This document shows positions 1-12,290 of a stretch of DNA of 64,000 bases, one piece after another. How positions within the stretch are numbered: the stretch's first letter is position 1; each line of letters begins with the position of its first letter. Made by a program: the position numbers and the translations under genes. The stretch is from Hemerocallis citrina (Eukaryota > Streptophyta > Magnoliopsida > Asparagales > Asphodelaceae): positions 34,625,000 through 34,688,999 of the forward strand of contig CM030365.1 in the NCBI GenBank assembly GCA_017893485.1, written 5' to 3'. Under the pieces are notes generated by a model. That model saw nothing but the letters and a program-made list of their open reading frames with translations. It did not search any database and was not told the origin of the DNA.

Positions 1-532
1 CAAAGCCGAAAATCAAAAACCCGGAGGTCTATTGCAACCATTACCTATTCCATAATGGAAGTGCGATAACATCAGTATGGATTTCATCACGGGTTTGCCT
101 AAGAGTCCAAAAGGCAATGATGCGATTTGGGTCATAGTCGATCGACTAACCAAGTCCGCTCACTTTTTGGCGATGAAACTCACTGCATCGATGGACAAGT
201 TGGCTGAGATGTATGTTGGTGAGATCGTCAGGCTTCATGGTGTTCCGTTAACCATTGTGTCTGATCGAGATGTGTGGTTTACTTTGCATTTCTGGAGGAG
301 TCTTCAGACAGCTTTGGGTACAAGACGGATTTCAGCATTGCTTTTCATCCTCAGACCTATGGGCAGACGGAGAGAGTCAACCGTATTCTCGTGCACATGC
401 TTCGGTGTTGTGTACTAAACTTTGGAGGCAGTTGGGAAAGGCATTTAGCTTTGGTGGAGTTTTCCTACAACAACAGTTTTCAGACTAGCATTGGGATGGC
501 ACCGTACGAAGCTCTGTATGGTAGGAAGTGCA
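1..532 (+). pseudogene. Element C integrase core (DDE-type), frameshifted and interrupted
   Basis: This is the retrotransposon integrase, which joins element cDNA to host DNA. The frame shows the approach to the core with MDFITGLP (from 77), then [22 protein letters not shown] and VSDRD near 258-272, the usual gypsy integrase landmarks. Near 319 one base is missing relative to the same stretch in element B (34170 area), so the rest of the core ([11 protein letters not shown], then the [10 protein letters not shown] region) continues in another frame at 274-573. In the first 60 bases an in-frame TAA/TAG-type lesion also occurs. Position 532 abuts the TSD of the solo LTR that splits the gene; coding resumes at 5355. 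Non-functional. Confidence 0.9.
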
Positions 533-537
533 GGACG

Positions 538-3500
538 TGTAACACCCCAAATTTTTTTTTTTTTGAAAACTAAACCTCCAAATGCAATTCTTTCAATTTC
601 TATATCAGTTTAAACATAAACTAAGAAAGTTATATTTTAAGGAAAATTTTGGTAGAGTTTCCCCTGTAAATTTTGCCCCGAAACACAAATAGCTTACGGA
701 ATTCTGCTCTGAATTCCGTAGCTCACAATACATGCAATAATTTCACGGGCTCCCCCGGCCAAAATGAGCAGAAACACACAGGAAATATAATATAATGCTC
801 TGGGGGCCAAACTCATAACGGTATATCAAATATTAAATAAAAACCATAAATTCTTTTGAAAACATATAAGATTTTTGTAAAAATTTAGGAAAACCCTTTT
901 AAAACCCAACCACAGAACCCAATACTCCACAACGAGGTGGGTACGGGCTTTCCTCATCACAGCACTATATACATATACCTTTACCATAATACAAAATAAC
1001 ATCCACTATTCACTCTTTTACATATACTTAATACATAAATAATCTAACATCTCAACAAAATAAAATTCCTAACTCTAAAACTACCTCGCCCTACTGCTAG
1101 CAACCTGCAGGAGAGTTAGGGTTGTCCACTCCCAGGGAGGGACCCCCCTAACCCCAAGAAAACATCATGGGTTAGCCATTTCTGGTGTGAGTATAATCAA
1201 CAAACTAATAAATGAATAAAATTGTATAAAGAAAATAATTTAAACTTACAACATCAAGTAAGAAGATACACCTTGAACATCTGAACTTAAAAACATCATC
1301 AATACGATTTTATATCAAAATAGACTTCAAATCTGCATCGAATTATATAATTACCCATAATTCACACATTCCACCATATACTTCACATCAATCTCATATT
1401 TATCCTTATTTTATATATTCGCACGAGACGAATTTCCATACAATCCATTCCTTTTTAAATTTAAATTCCCTAACCCGAATATTTATTCCTCCGCAATTAT
1501 CACCATATTAGCATTTCGCTATTTATATAAATATCACTTACATGATGCTATTACATCTCTCTTTAATAACCATTTATATGGATACAAACTTATAACACAA
1601 CATACTCTCTGCATTAACCATTTTCATAACCAGTCTCCAAATACGGGTTTTTATTTTATTGTAATATAACAAGTATCACTTCTTACATATATGCTTCTAT
1701 TCTCATAATGCCACATTCATTCATGTCTTATGACGCAAATATAACATCTTATTGCTTATTGCAATGCTCTCACATTTCATCACATTATTAACACATCATT
1801 AATAGAATGCTTATACTTATTACATCGAAAACATGTTTTATAACCCATTCCCATCTCATTATACCACTTTAGTAACTCTCATTCTTATAAGCAATATATC
1901 TTATTATTATCATTTTCACTTAATCCCCAAACACAATTTGGGGCTACAACATATCACACCCCTTAGCCGATAGCTTGGGTAATAATCACTGCACCTCAAA
2001 CACACAGTTTGAGTAGTATCGCATCACATCTCAAGCCGATAGCTTGGTTATTAATTTACCTCAATCACTTATCATCTTCACTTTACTTAATTCTTCATTT
2101 CCATTAATCATTACCACTATCATACCAACTCACCCTGTGAATTATGCCAAGGCAGGTAGTTCCCACCATTTCCACAGAAATAGCGGGCAGGTAGTTCCTT
2201 GACACAATTCCAAGGTACCACTCATATCAAACCGTATTTTACTTTAATGATCACATACATAATACAATTACTTCGTACTATTCATAAGAACACATGTCTC
2301 TTTTATTATTCTCATTTTAAATTAACCACGTACTACATTTATCACTTCTTTTCATACACTAACTCATAACTCGTTTTCCTTCACATTTAATTCATTCACA
2401 ATCACTTCCTTTCTCATACACAATTCACAATTCACTTTCTGTACTTTCACATTTTATTTACACTAAGTTATTTTATTAGTTTGTCGACCAGTGAGCCACA
2501 GTATCCCAACATACTGAAAGCCGACAGTCCAGTAAAATACGCGGACCGATGCTCACACAGAGTCTTACTCGTCCGAGGCTACGTCTTCTTCCCAGCCTAT
2601 GCCAGCGAGGGAACACCGCACCCCAGATAAACTGGGTACTTGCTCGCGACGTCTGTCATCGAGGGAAAAACACCGCACCCCAGGTAAACTGGGTACTTCC
2701 TCACGACGGCTGTCATCGAGAGAAAAACACCGTACCCCAGGTAAACTGGGTACTTCCTCCCAGCCGATAGCCAGGAGGGAAAAACACCGCACCCCAGGTA
2801 AACTGGGTACTTCCTCGTGATGGCTGTCATCAAGGGAAACCGGACCTCATGCCGATAGCTTGGGCGATAAAACACTGCACCCCAGATAAACTGGGTACTT
2901 CCTCCCAGCCGAAGCCAGGAGGGAAAAACACCGCACCCCAAGTCGGTCCTTGGGTATTAGGAGGTCTGGCCCAAACCCCCAGGATTGCTGTAGGTACTCG
3001 TCAACAAAATCATCTGTTATTAGCATTAATCATTTCATCTTTTCAACTTATTTTATCAACACACGCATTTCACTGATGAATTCAATAATTGCCACAACCT
3101 TGACTTTAATCACGTGAATTAATAACACATTTTATTAACACGTACCATCTTATCTTTTATCTTATCATTTGATGCATATCCGGCATCCACGATATTAATT
3201 ATCATCACATTGTATCACATATATACATACACCATGTCATTTAACATAGAAACCATCATGTCATAGTATTACACATTATGAATGCACCATATTATTTAAT
3301 TTGCCATAACATCACCCATTATGAATACTATGCTATTTACTACTTCATTAAATCACATATAGACATACACCAAGTTATATCATAAATAAAAGAATTATAA
3401 GGTGTTAGTCTGTATCGTAAGCATATCAAAATATATTTCATCACAGAATAATATCATATTATTGTCCATTAATTCACTTCGAACATAATTAAAATGTAAA

Positions 3501-5349
3501 CATGTACCCAATTATTAATTTCATCAACTATGGCATCACACGTCATAATCATCTATATATATATATCACAAATATACACCACACATGCGGGTTTCCAAGA
3601 AAAAGGGGCCAAAATTCACTTATTTCCTCTAATTAAATTTTATAATATCTAATTATAGCATACTAGCTCATGCACCATGTTCCATGTAATTATAATTACC
3701 TATAAGGGCCTATATGCCCCAAAACATGCACTGGATAAATATATGCATAAACAATTTAATATATTTAGTTTTTATACTTCAACACATCACAATAACCCAT
3801 AGTATAGATTTTATATACTTAAAATAATCAATTTCACCACATATCTCAAAAACCCATTTTGGATCCTTAAAAATCCGTATTTTCAATAAAAATCCACTGT
3901 TGGCATAACTTTCACAAAATATATCAAAAGGCCACGAAATTCGGCCATAATATAAAATATTTACAAATACAACATACTCACCTGACGGATCGAGCAAACG
4001 ATGTCCCACGTCCAACCGGTAGCCAGTCGAAGTTCAACTCTTTCAACCTAATTGGAAAATTATAGAGCCGATTAGCTTAAAGCTCAAAACTCAACCTATG
4101 GATCTCCAAATTTGAATCCGTCTTCACCCACGCGTCACAAATGACATATGTAGGTGAGCTACATTGACGGATTTCAAATTCGAACCCCGATACAAGAACT
4201 CACATATTGATCGGAGGCTTCCTAATAAGAAAATTTCCTATTTCCTAATTTCTTTAATCCCTTCTTCCTAATTTCTCAAATTAGGGTTAATAACAATAAT
4301 AAGACCCAATTACACCTCCGAATTCATCAAATTCTCACCTCTATATCGCTCAGGCATTTCACCGAATACTCGGCGTGCACAAAATTTATACTGTCATTCT
4401 CCATCTTTTCCATTAAGTTCTAAGTCTACAAAATCCCTTCTAAATTCATATTAATACTCTCACACTACTCCACAACCTCCCATGCATTTTCGAAACTCGC
4501 TAGAAGCAAGTTTCTTACTCCACTTCACATATTCTAAAATTTGGCTTTATGCCAAAATTAGAACTTCATGATTTCACCATGATATGCACAAATCCTAACT
4601 TTTAACATGTTCTATATACTCTCTTTTACAAACCCAAAATCCTAATTTATTAACAACTTGCGATTTCTCTAACAATCCACTAATTCCTCAAATCTACCAC
4701 TTCCAACATCTTTAAATCTCTCTACCATAATAATCCTACTCCATAGAAATTAATCCAACTCAATTTCATACAATAAAATGGGTTAGGGTTTACCTTTTCG
4801 AAATCCTTTCGAAAATCCGACACTTCCATGATGTAGAGAACCCCTCAATTAGCATACCCCGCAGTTTAATGAAAAACTATGGAGTATATGGGTGGATTGG
4901 GCGGACAGAGAGAGAGGCCGAATGGGTTCGGCTCTCTCTCTGATTTCGATCGGGAACCCAGAGAAGAAAAGAGAAGGAGAAGGGAAAAAGGGGGAGGGGT
5001 TTTATAAAATAAATTATAATATAATATATTTATAAAGGGATATTTGTAAATGGGCCCCCAAGTCTCAAATACATTCCAAATAAAACCCAACTCTTTTCTT
5101 TAATAATACCGACAATACAAAAATACATTAAGATCAACTCAAGATTATAAAATAAAAATAAACAACATGTATTCAGATAAAATCTCAACTCTTAATTCTA
5201 ATATCACAATAATACCAATCTACCACAAATATTCATACCAATATCAATATTTAAATTAAATATATACAAAAGAAAAATTCTCTCCACTCTAGGAATATAT
5301 AATATAAAAAATGGGTATTTACGGTATTCTACAAATTCGAGGTGTTACA
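538..5349 (-). mobile_element. Solo LTR of the F family (about 4.8 kb) inserted in C integrase
   Basis: It starts TGTAACACCCC and ends GGTGTTACA, with an exact 5-bp duplication ggacg on both sides (533-537 and 5350-5354). Removing it reconnects the integrase reading region. It is homologous over its length to the LTRs of element F (54391-59461 and 62312 onward), in the same minus orientation. It has no internal pol, so it is a solo LTR left by LTR-LTR recombination. On the minus strand I see a donor-like AAAAG|GTAAAC at 4793 and an acceptor-like CTGCAG at 1105. The part at 1920-2960 is an array of short hairpins and a 57-bp tandem repeat. The rest is AT-rich LTR without a gene. Confidence 0.92.
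2614..2945. repeat. 57-bp tandem repeat of paired hairpins inside the F-family solo LTR
   Basis: Units start at 2614, 2671, 2728 and 2785 (period exactly 57), then less regularly at 2873 and 2929. Each unit has a hairpin CCCCAG-N-CTGGG and a second stem of the TTCCTCG...CGAGGGAA type. Open frames on both strands here only translate the repeat and are not genes. Confidence 0.9.
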
Positions 5350-5354
5350 GGACG

Positions 5355-5933
5355 CCTATCTGTTGGTTCGAAGTTAGGGAGCGTTAGATGTTTGGGCCTG
5401 AGATTGTGCAGCAGACCTCTGAAAAGATTGATCTGATCAGGAAGAGTTTGGCGGATGCTCAGAGCAGGCAGAAGAGCTATGCAGACAACCAGAGGAGGGA
5501 CCTTGAGTTTGAGGTTGGTGACTTTGTCTTTCTGATGGTATCACCTAGCAAAGGCGTGATCTGATTCGGCAATGGCGGAAAGTTAGCCCCGAGGTTCATA
5601 GGCCAGTATAAGATATTGAAAAGGATCGGGAAAACTGCTTACCGGCTTGAGTTACCGGAAGAGTTGTCTCAGGTGCACAATGACTTTCATGTGTCTATGC
5701 TGAGAGGTTACATTCCAGATCCAAGTCATCATTTGCCTGAAGTGCCAGAGGGTTTGTAGTTGGATTTGAGTTACATTGAGCTTCCAGCTGAGATTGTTCA
5801 TCGTCGGGAGAAAGTCTGAAGGAATAAGACGATACCAATGTTCAAGGTAGTCTGGAGAAACCTGTTGGTTGAAGAGGCTACTTGGGAATCTGAGGAGAGG
5901 ATGATGAAGGATCATCCCGAGCTCTTTGTTTGA
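5355..5933 (+). pseudogene. Element C integrase C-terminus with chromodomain-like end
   Basis: This continues the integrase after the solo LTR. Visible landmarks are the FVFLMVSP stretch, the LAPRFIGQYKILKRIG SH3-like stretch, YRLELPEELSQVH, and a final KVVWRNLLVEEATWESEERM region that resembles the aromatic/acidic chromodomain-like tail of plant chromoviruses. Such tails are thought to steer integration to heterochromatin (established for the family; inferred here). Lesions include TGA at the ancestral tryptophan or arginine codon near 5562, TAG near 5758, and a frameshift near 5818. The stop TGA at 5931-5933 is in the expected place. The homologous, better-preserved copy is in element B at 34500-34968. 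Confidence 0.88.
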
Positions 5934-6576
5934 CTTGTATTTTCTTTTTCTTGTGTTTTGTTTTCTCACTCTTTAATTGTAGTTCCGAGGACGAAACTAT
6001 TCTAAGGAGGGAGTGTTGTAATACCCTAAATTTTCATCTTAATAAGAAATGTTGATTTTTCACATGTTGTGCACGTTCAAAATTTCATATGCATATTTAT
6101 TTTATAAAATTTTCTTTTGTAACATGGACAATTATTTCTTTCTCTCCCTTTATCTTTCTAAAAAGCCTATTTTATAAAGCCTAAACTAGTTTTCTTATTT
6201 TAAGCCCACTCTAATAATTAAATATTTTTATTAATTAGCCCATAAGCCTAAAGCCCACTATTTTGAGGCCCACAAACTTAATTAATCCTTTAAATTGTCA
6301 CAACTTGTCATGTAAACACAATTGGTGAACAATTGATTAATTAAATTTGTACAAACTTTAAATACGGGAGTACTAGAAGGGGCACGTGCATGCACGTGTG
6401 TGTGCTTTGCACACCCTACGAGGCCGGATATGGCTAAGAGAAGAGTGGGAGAGTGGGTTTGTGTGCATGGGTGGTTATTTGCTTGTGGGTGGTTGCTACA
6501 ACTTCCCATCTTATCCTAGCCATTCACCTACAACCATCTAGTGAAATCCTAGCCCTCCAATCTATCCTAAAACTAG

Positions 6577-6584
6577 TATAAATA
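6577..6584 (+). promoter_or_regulatory. LTR TATA box
   Basis: tataaata followed by cccc, at the same place as gcataaata (27147) and tataaata (35599) in the element B LTRs. Likely RNA polymerase II TATA box for element transcription. Confidence 0.7.
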
Positions 6585-6609
6585 CCCCCTACCTTCATGT
6601 ATACAATAC

Positions 6610-6927
6610 TAGGGCTGCAAACGAATCGAGCTATTCGCGAGCTATTCGGCTCGAGCTTGGTCAAACCTTGGCTCGAACCGAGCTCGAGCTCAAATATGAG
6701 CTTGTTTCGTAAATGAGCCGAGCTCGAGCTTGATTTTTTTTTTTAGGCTAGGCTCGCGAGCTATTCGGTTCGAATATGGTCAAAGCTCGGTCAAAGCTCG
6801 GCTCGAACCGAAATTGAGCTCGTTTCGTAAACGAGCCGAGCTCGAGCTCAAAATTGAGCTCATTTCGTAAACGAGCCAAGCTCGAGCCTGAAGGTATTTG
6901 GCTCGGCTCGGCTCGATTGCAGCCCTA
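6610..6927. mobile_element. hAT-type MITE (318 bp)
   Basis: The terminal inverted repeats are TAGGGCTGCAA...TTGCAGCCCTA. They are flanked by 8-bp duplications, tacaatac (6602-6609) and tacaacac (6928-6935), matching at 7 of 8 positions. Eight-base duplication and TAGGG/CCCTA ends are typical of hAT elements. The body repeats gagctcgagc and cgagctattcg and contains oppositely oriented GAGCTCG/CGAGCTC blocks, so it can fold into a long hairpin. It has no transposase. It is absent from both element B LTRs at the same site, so it arrived after the families split. Confidence 0.9.
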
Positions 6928-7819
6928 TACAACACTAAGAAAAAAAATAATTGAAAGGAAGAAACTATATAGGAGAGTAATATATTAAGAAGTGAAAGAT
7001 TGAGTGTGCATTTGTGTGTGTGTCCCAACCAAAAGGTGGCCGGCCCATCATCAAGCACTAGGGGAAGCTCGGGTTGCACCAAGGAACACGAAGGGGAGCA
7101 TTTTGCAACATAATCTAGGAGGAGACGGCTACTTTCTAGCATTCTAGGAGACTCTAGAAGCTTTTCATTTCGTATTTCTCCAAAGAGGTGGGTGTTTCTC
7201 TTACTTCTAGAACTAGATAGCATGCTAGGGATGATTTAATGAAATTATTATGAATCAATTAGTTGAAAATTGGAACCATGATTGTTTAATTAAAAGTGGA
7301 GTGGTAATTTTAGAGAATGTTTGATGGATTGATTGCTAATGAATAAATGGTGAATTAATGTGATAGAAATCTCCATATTGTTGTGCTACATGAATGTTAT
7401 GGTAAAATTTGTGCTTACAAATAATTGATTAAATGCATCATGTGTAGTTAATTGTCTAAAATAAAATTTCGTTATTGTAGAAAGATGAGAATTTTGTGTT
7501 CTAAAAATGTAATAGGATGTTAATAAGAAAAAGAACAAAAGAACATAGTAGGTTGTGGAATTCTAATTCTAAATTATGAAGAGATGTGTTATTGTTCTCA
7601 ATGTCGAAAATAAGGACATAAAACATAAAGTAGGACCAAAATACATATTTTATAAAGCAAATAATCATTATAAAAATACTGGTTTGCTTTCAAAATAAAA
7701 GAAAAAGAAATAAAAATCGTTTTTTCGAAAAGTATGAATTGTAGAGATGAACAGAGAACTAGTTCAAATCCAACCAAATTCTTTTCAAAACAATCTGGCC
7801 ACTTACACCATTTGGTCGG

Positions 7820-8046
7820 AATGGTTTCAGTCGCTACAGTAGCGGGGGGGGCTTGGTCTCTGGTCTCGGGTTCGATACTGAGAAGGAGCTTTTATTTTAT
7901 TTTTTGCTAAAAATTCTGAAATGCCGAAAGCCAATTCACATGGACAATAACCCATATCATATCGCCTTTGTGGCTTTGGCGCAGTGGTCTTGGGCGCTGT
8001 CCTTTGGGCCGCTGGTTGTGGGCTTTAGTTTAAAAAGTTGTTTTTT
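7820..8046 (+). repeat. Decayed tRNA-like (SINE-like) block in C LTR
   Basis: TGGCGCAGTGG at 7977-7987 matches a Pol III A box. The B box that element B keeps at the equivalent place (GGTTCGAATCC) is lost here. An earlier GGGTTCGATAC at about 7867-7877 resembles another B box. It is homologous to 28120-28372 and 36560-36800. Confidence 0.55.
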
Positions 8047-9417
8047 TAGGGGAAATTAAGATTATTTTTTAGTTTTAAAAATAAATTAAAATTAAGAAAA
8101 ATATGGAATTAATTACCAAAATTAATTGGACTTCATGAGAGAATTTTTATAACTTTTGGTAAAGTATAATTGGGAATTTGAGGCTATTTGCAAGAAAGGA
8201 CTTGTTTTTAATTAAATTGTCTTTTGGGATAAAGGAAAAAAATAAACGAGTTATTTTTTTTAGGAGTTTTAAAAATAAGAATTAGTAATGAGAAATTTGG
8301 AAGTTTGATTTCTGTAACTAATTGAAATTACAAATTGTGAAATTAGTATGGATTGAAATAAGAATAAGAGATTTGTGGAATGAATGAACTATTATGACAA
8401 GTTGAAATTTTATTGTTTATGCATGAAATGGTGTATGAAAATGTAATTAAACGACATGTTGAGTTATGAAGGATATTATGAATATGGATGCATGAATACT
8501 ATGATTATGAAACGTGAACTGTGATTAATCATGAAAAAAAAATACTTTGTGAGTATGAAAAGCTCGATGTTGTAATTATGAGTTAAAATTAGGAACTATT
8601 GTGTAGCTAAGCCTTATACCGGCAATAAAAGAAATGTGAAAATGATATTTGGAATGAAAGGACCAAGATTTGGGTCATGTGAAATGAATGAATAAGACCG
8701 GTATAATGGGAGTGCTAACCCTAAGAGATTAATTTTGTTCATGGTTCAATTAAACTAAGGATTAGATACATAGTGAAGATGTTATGAAAGTAAGAAGAAA
8801 AATATTGAGTATGAGGACCATTGGATTGGCGGCGTGAGCGTATTCACAGGATGTCCCTTGATGCGTCATGAGTAGGACGTGGATACTACTCCAGAGTACC
8901 GTTCTGGTGGCGACGCTCGTGGGGTGTTTGGTGACTGCGGGTGGTGTCATGTCTATGGTAGGAGCTGGATTACCCCAGGATGACTGCATGATGAGTCATG
9001 TGTCAGTGCATTGGGATTCCCTCCAGGGCGCCTAGACATGAGTTCGTAGGTCATAAAACATCTAGGATACTTACCATAGTTACAGTAGTAGATTAAGTCA
9101 TGGCGAGAGATTGAACCCTACAAGATGAAGAACGTTTAAGGGCTTGCCCTCAGACCTATATAGTATGGGCTGCATAGACTCTGAACAAGTGCGCATTAGT
9201 GTCATATAATTGAAATATTTGCATTAATGACTAAGTGCACATTCACAACACGACATCAGTAGGATAGTCCCTTTAGCTCTGTTTGTGAACAAATTTGTGG
9301 TTTGTTAAGTATTGAAAATCGTTATACTGTTTTCGGCATAGAGAGGATGACCGAGTATAATATTTCGTCAGTTGAATGAACTGACGTGCCCACAGTTTCT
9401 ATGCAGGAAAAAGGTAT

Positions 9418-9489
9418 ATGAAAAAGACTAAAGAAGACCTGATGCTTAAAGATTGTGCAACTGTTGTTGTATTTCATTCATTGATGTAA
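9418..9489 (+). CDS. Short conserved open frame in C LTR (23 aa)
   Basis: It encodes a 23-residue peptide starting MKKTKEDLMLKD and ending HSLM, 11 nt after an acceptor-like ATGCAG. The same frame, same length and no indels appear in both element B LTRs (29700-29771 and 38167-38238). Several differences from B are synonymous or conservative: AAG/AAA, GAG/GAA, GAA/GAC, TTG/CTG. No known domain. It may be a real micro-ORF of the LTR or simply conserved LTR sequence; with only three copies this is uncertain. Confidence 0.35.
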   Translation: MKKTKEDLMLKDCATVVVFHSLM

Positions 9490-9638
9490 AAATTTGCTTC
9501 CGCTATACAAATGTTGATGCATAATGTAACTCTGATGTAAAGTAAAGTTTTTTTATTTCCTCGTAAAATTATACGAAGAGAAGTGAAAAGATCCTGTGGA
9601 ACTCGAATTCAGTGGTATTTGGGATTCAGGGTGTTACA

Positions 9639-10240
9639 GTAATGGGCCATATCCATCACATGTTGTCATAAATCATCCACATCAGGAACATAAAGCCTAC
9701 TATGATAACAGTGACCACATTCGCAGTCTATCGACCACTCGGTAAGAAATCCATCAATTTCATCCAAAATTAAATCACGCATCATTTGCCATAAATAAGA
9801 AACCCGAATCTGAGCTCATATAATCTACTGCATAATTGACAGCTATACCGACAAACTGCCCAAATATGAAGTCATGTCACCTTCTACTACTAAAGTGAAA
9901 TCAAACTGACCCAATTTCTCAAATACTTTCCACTACTGGCACATCAAAGAAGCTACCATTCGTCTTCGGCTTAAGGCATCAACTACCATATTTTACTTCC
10001 CAGGATGATATTTGATCTCAAAATCAAAATTTATAAGGAATTCAAGCCACCTTTGTTGTCCCATATTAAGTTCCTTTTGAGAAAACAGATATTTCAAGCT
10101 GTTATGATCAGTAAAAAGCTACAACTGCTCACCAAATAAATAATGTCTCCACACCTTCAAAGCATAAACCACCGCTGCCAATTCTGAATCATGTATAGGA
10201 TATCGCACTTCATGAGGCCGTAACTGCCTGGATGCATAAT
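9639..10240 (-). pseudogene. Element E RNase H and linker toward integrase
   Basis: Read on the minus strand, the sequence after 10240 continues directly from 45807 (the RT end VAYV is followed by ASRQLRPHE). The RNase H landmarks are [30 protein letters not shown] and the KYHPGK...VDALSRR end. TAG and TAA lesions interrupt the frame (for example TAG in the LFTDH segment and TAA after HPGK). From about 9950 down to 9639 it is the poorly conserved linker before integrase. RNase H removes the RNA strand during reverse transcription in the virus-like particle. Dead copy. Confidence 0.85.
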
Positions 10241-11701
10241 GTCACGCTGCGCTTTCCAAAAATACGGAATACGAGTACATGACATTGGCCCAGCGAATAA
10301 CTAACGTCACCCTTAAGCTTTTTATCCGATCAATTCAACAATATAATCAATACAGAATAATTGCGCAGGCAATAATAATAATCTCAATAACAATAATACT
10401 TGAAATGAAGCAAAAAAAAAATCCAAATACAATAATAATCCAACATCTGGAAACAATAATAAAATCCGGGACAAGAGCCCAATACAATAATAAATCCCAA
10501 ACACAATAGTAACAAGTCTCAGTACAATAAGTTCATTGAAAATAACATTGAATTATAAAGTAGTAGTTCTTTAGAAAGTTTGCTCTCCAATCCCAGCAGG
10601 CAATTCTCCTTCATTACCTGTGTACACTTCATCTAAAAAGAGAAGAAAAATTGTCCTTAGAGCAAGTCATGGACAACAAGTAGAGAAAGTAAGGAACAAT
10701 GGAATAACGATATAATAATGAATCAATAGATCAATAGGAATAAAAAACATGGGATAATAACAATAATCAATATCACGGTAATCGATGGAATGGCTATAAA
10801 TATTGATTCAATATTCGATAACAATAATCAATGATCAATAACAATAACACTTAGCTAATATTTGATATCAATAGGAATAATGATGAACAATATGCAATGT
10901 CGGTGATGTGTCATTCCTTATGTCTATTAATCATTTTAATCCTAACTAATGCACGTACTACTGTGTCCCATATGTTCCATACCACAGGTTCGATGCATAC
11001 ATATAATTTCATTTAGACTTAAGTGGTGTACTTCGTAGATCATGTACTTTGCAACGGTAAACACTATTCACTTTTCGGTGCACGGTATGGTCTTTGGCAA
11101 CGATACGGTACACGATAGATTGGGTTACCATCATAAGCCACAATCACATGATAAAACAATAGCCGGAACATTATTTAGGGAAACATGGTCCCCTCCTCCA
11201 AGTACAATCTCTAGTTTGTTCACTACTTAAATCACCCTTTAAACCCCGACTTGTTAATTATTTTATCGATGCAATAATACAATATGCAATTCGAGGCATG
11301 AGATGAACAATAGTATCAATAGGGGAACAATAGGATGGTAACATAGAATAGGACAATTAGAATGATGACAATAACTCATTGGGATCATGCAATGCAACAT
11401 ACATACATTAATTCATGCAATATTACGATATAGGATTAATTAATCTATTAAAATCTGGAATATAAAATTCTAGATAGCAAGAGTAATATGTACAAAAATG
11501 CAGTTTCCCGCTGTTTCGGAAATCGAAAACTGAATCCTTCAGAAATTCTAGAAACTAGACTTCCACATAGTTCCAACGCATATTTAAAGTTCAAAATCCG
11601 ACAAAAGTAGCTAGGTCAAACACCTAATTCTTTACAGATTTCATGTTCAAATAGAATTTCGACATCATCTTGTTATTTAGAATCAGCAAAAACTTAGTAA
11701 T
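10241..11701 (-). mobile_element. Solo LTR D, 3'-proximal part
   Basis: It starts TGTCACGCTGCGC next to cataa (10236-10240). The second part, 44184-45806, ends GTAGTTACA next to cataa (45807-45811). It is an LTR of the A family in minus orientation, about 3.08 kb in total once the inserted element A is removed. The whole stretch is AT-rich LTR with the conserved 47-nt exon-like frame at 10571-10617. It is closest in order and content to solo LTR G (46621-50566). Confidence 0.92.
10571..10617 (-). CDS. LTR exon-like frame, copy in D
   Basis: Minus strand. The acceptor-like ACACAG ends at 10618. Then come 2 nt, 14 codons and TAA, 47 nt in total. The peptide part reads NEGELPAGIGEQTF. A second, stronger acceptor (polypyrimidine then TTTTTAG) lies 15 nt upstream. 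Compare the copies at 14781, 18212, 21128, 41204, 43794 and 46941: length and pattern are the same and many third bases differ. Confidence 0.5.
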
Positions 11702-12290
11702 TGTAACTCCTGTTTTTCGTTTTTCGTATTTTTGGTGTATTTTTCTCTTTCTTGAGTATTTGTACTCTCTTGTAATTTTTTTGGACCGTATATTGGAGTT
11801 ATTTCAATATATATTCATTTTATTTCATTTAGAGCTCTTTTGTGTTTGATTTGTTGTCTTTTGCTTCGTTCTTCATCAATTGTTGTTCTATTCTCTTATT
11901 TGGGTCTCGTTCTCTTTATTTTTGTTCTTGGGTGCTCATGCTGATTTGGTTACTCATCCTATTTCCAATCCTACTGTATATCCCTAATTAATTACCAAAG
12001 CCAAATTAAACCACAATCCTATTTTGTGTAACTCCTGTTCCCCTGTATTTGTATTTTATACCGTATTTTTTTTCTCAATTGTACTCTCTCGTCTATTTGA
12101 GATCATGTAATTTGTTCTGATTGAATAAAATTATTATTCTTGTCTTAACTCAAATTGTGGGTCCTTTTATCAAATTCGATTGTGTGCCATTTGCACCGTT
12201 CTTCATGAGAAATAGGCCGATTCTTCTCGTTTATCTCTCTAATCCCCATTTTTGTGCACTTTGACCATTTCTTCTGTTGGGCTCTTTTTG

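Larger units (their letters stand above)
1..9638 (+). mobile_element. Element C: Ty3/gypsy chromovirus-like retrotransposon, 5' part outside the window
   Basis: The window opens inside the integrase of a plus-strand gypsy element. Its order is integrase core (1-532), an inserted solo LTR (538-5349), integrase C-terminus (5355-5933), a polypurine tract (aaggagggagtg, about 6004) and a 3' LTR (6017-9638). It is the same family as element B at 26591-38382: the polypurine tract, the LTR start tgtaataccc and the LTR end gtgttaca all match. It was inserted into minus-strand element E. The first five bases after it are gtaat; the other duplicate lies outside the window, so the TSD cannot be checked. 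Confidence 0.9.
6017..9638 (+). mobile_element. 3' LTR of element C (B/C family)
   Basis: It starts TGTAATACCC directly after the polypurine tract and ends GGGTGTTACA. It is 3622 bp, or about 3.3 kb once the 318-bp MITE and its 8-bp duplicate are removed, matching element B LTRs (3325 and 3322 bp). It holds a TATA box (6577), a donor-like GAG|GTGGGT at 7188, a tRNA-like block (7820-8046), an acceptor-like ATGCAG before 9407, and a 23-codon open frame at 9418. No other gene is seen. Confidence 0.93.

Noticed and set aside
1081..1104. Short frame after the acceptor-like CTGCAG in the F-family LTR as a third LTR exon
   Set aside because: The equivalents in F and E differ at non-silent sites and length; the pattern is too weak to claim.
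2565..2941. Repetitive protein frames (GCGVFPS-type repeats) on the minus strand
   Set aside because: They follow the 57-bp DNA repeat; all frames are open by chance of the period being divisible by three.
6780..7223. 147-codon minus-strand frame
   Set aside because: Covers the MITE end and the LTR leader; joined by chance and absent from element B LTRs.
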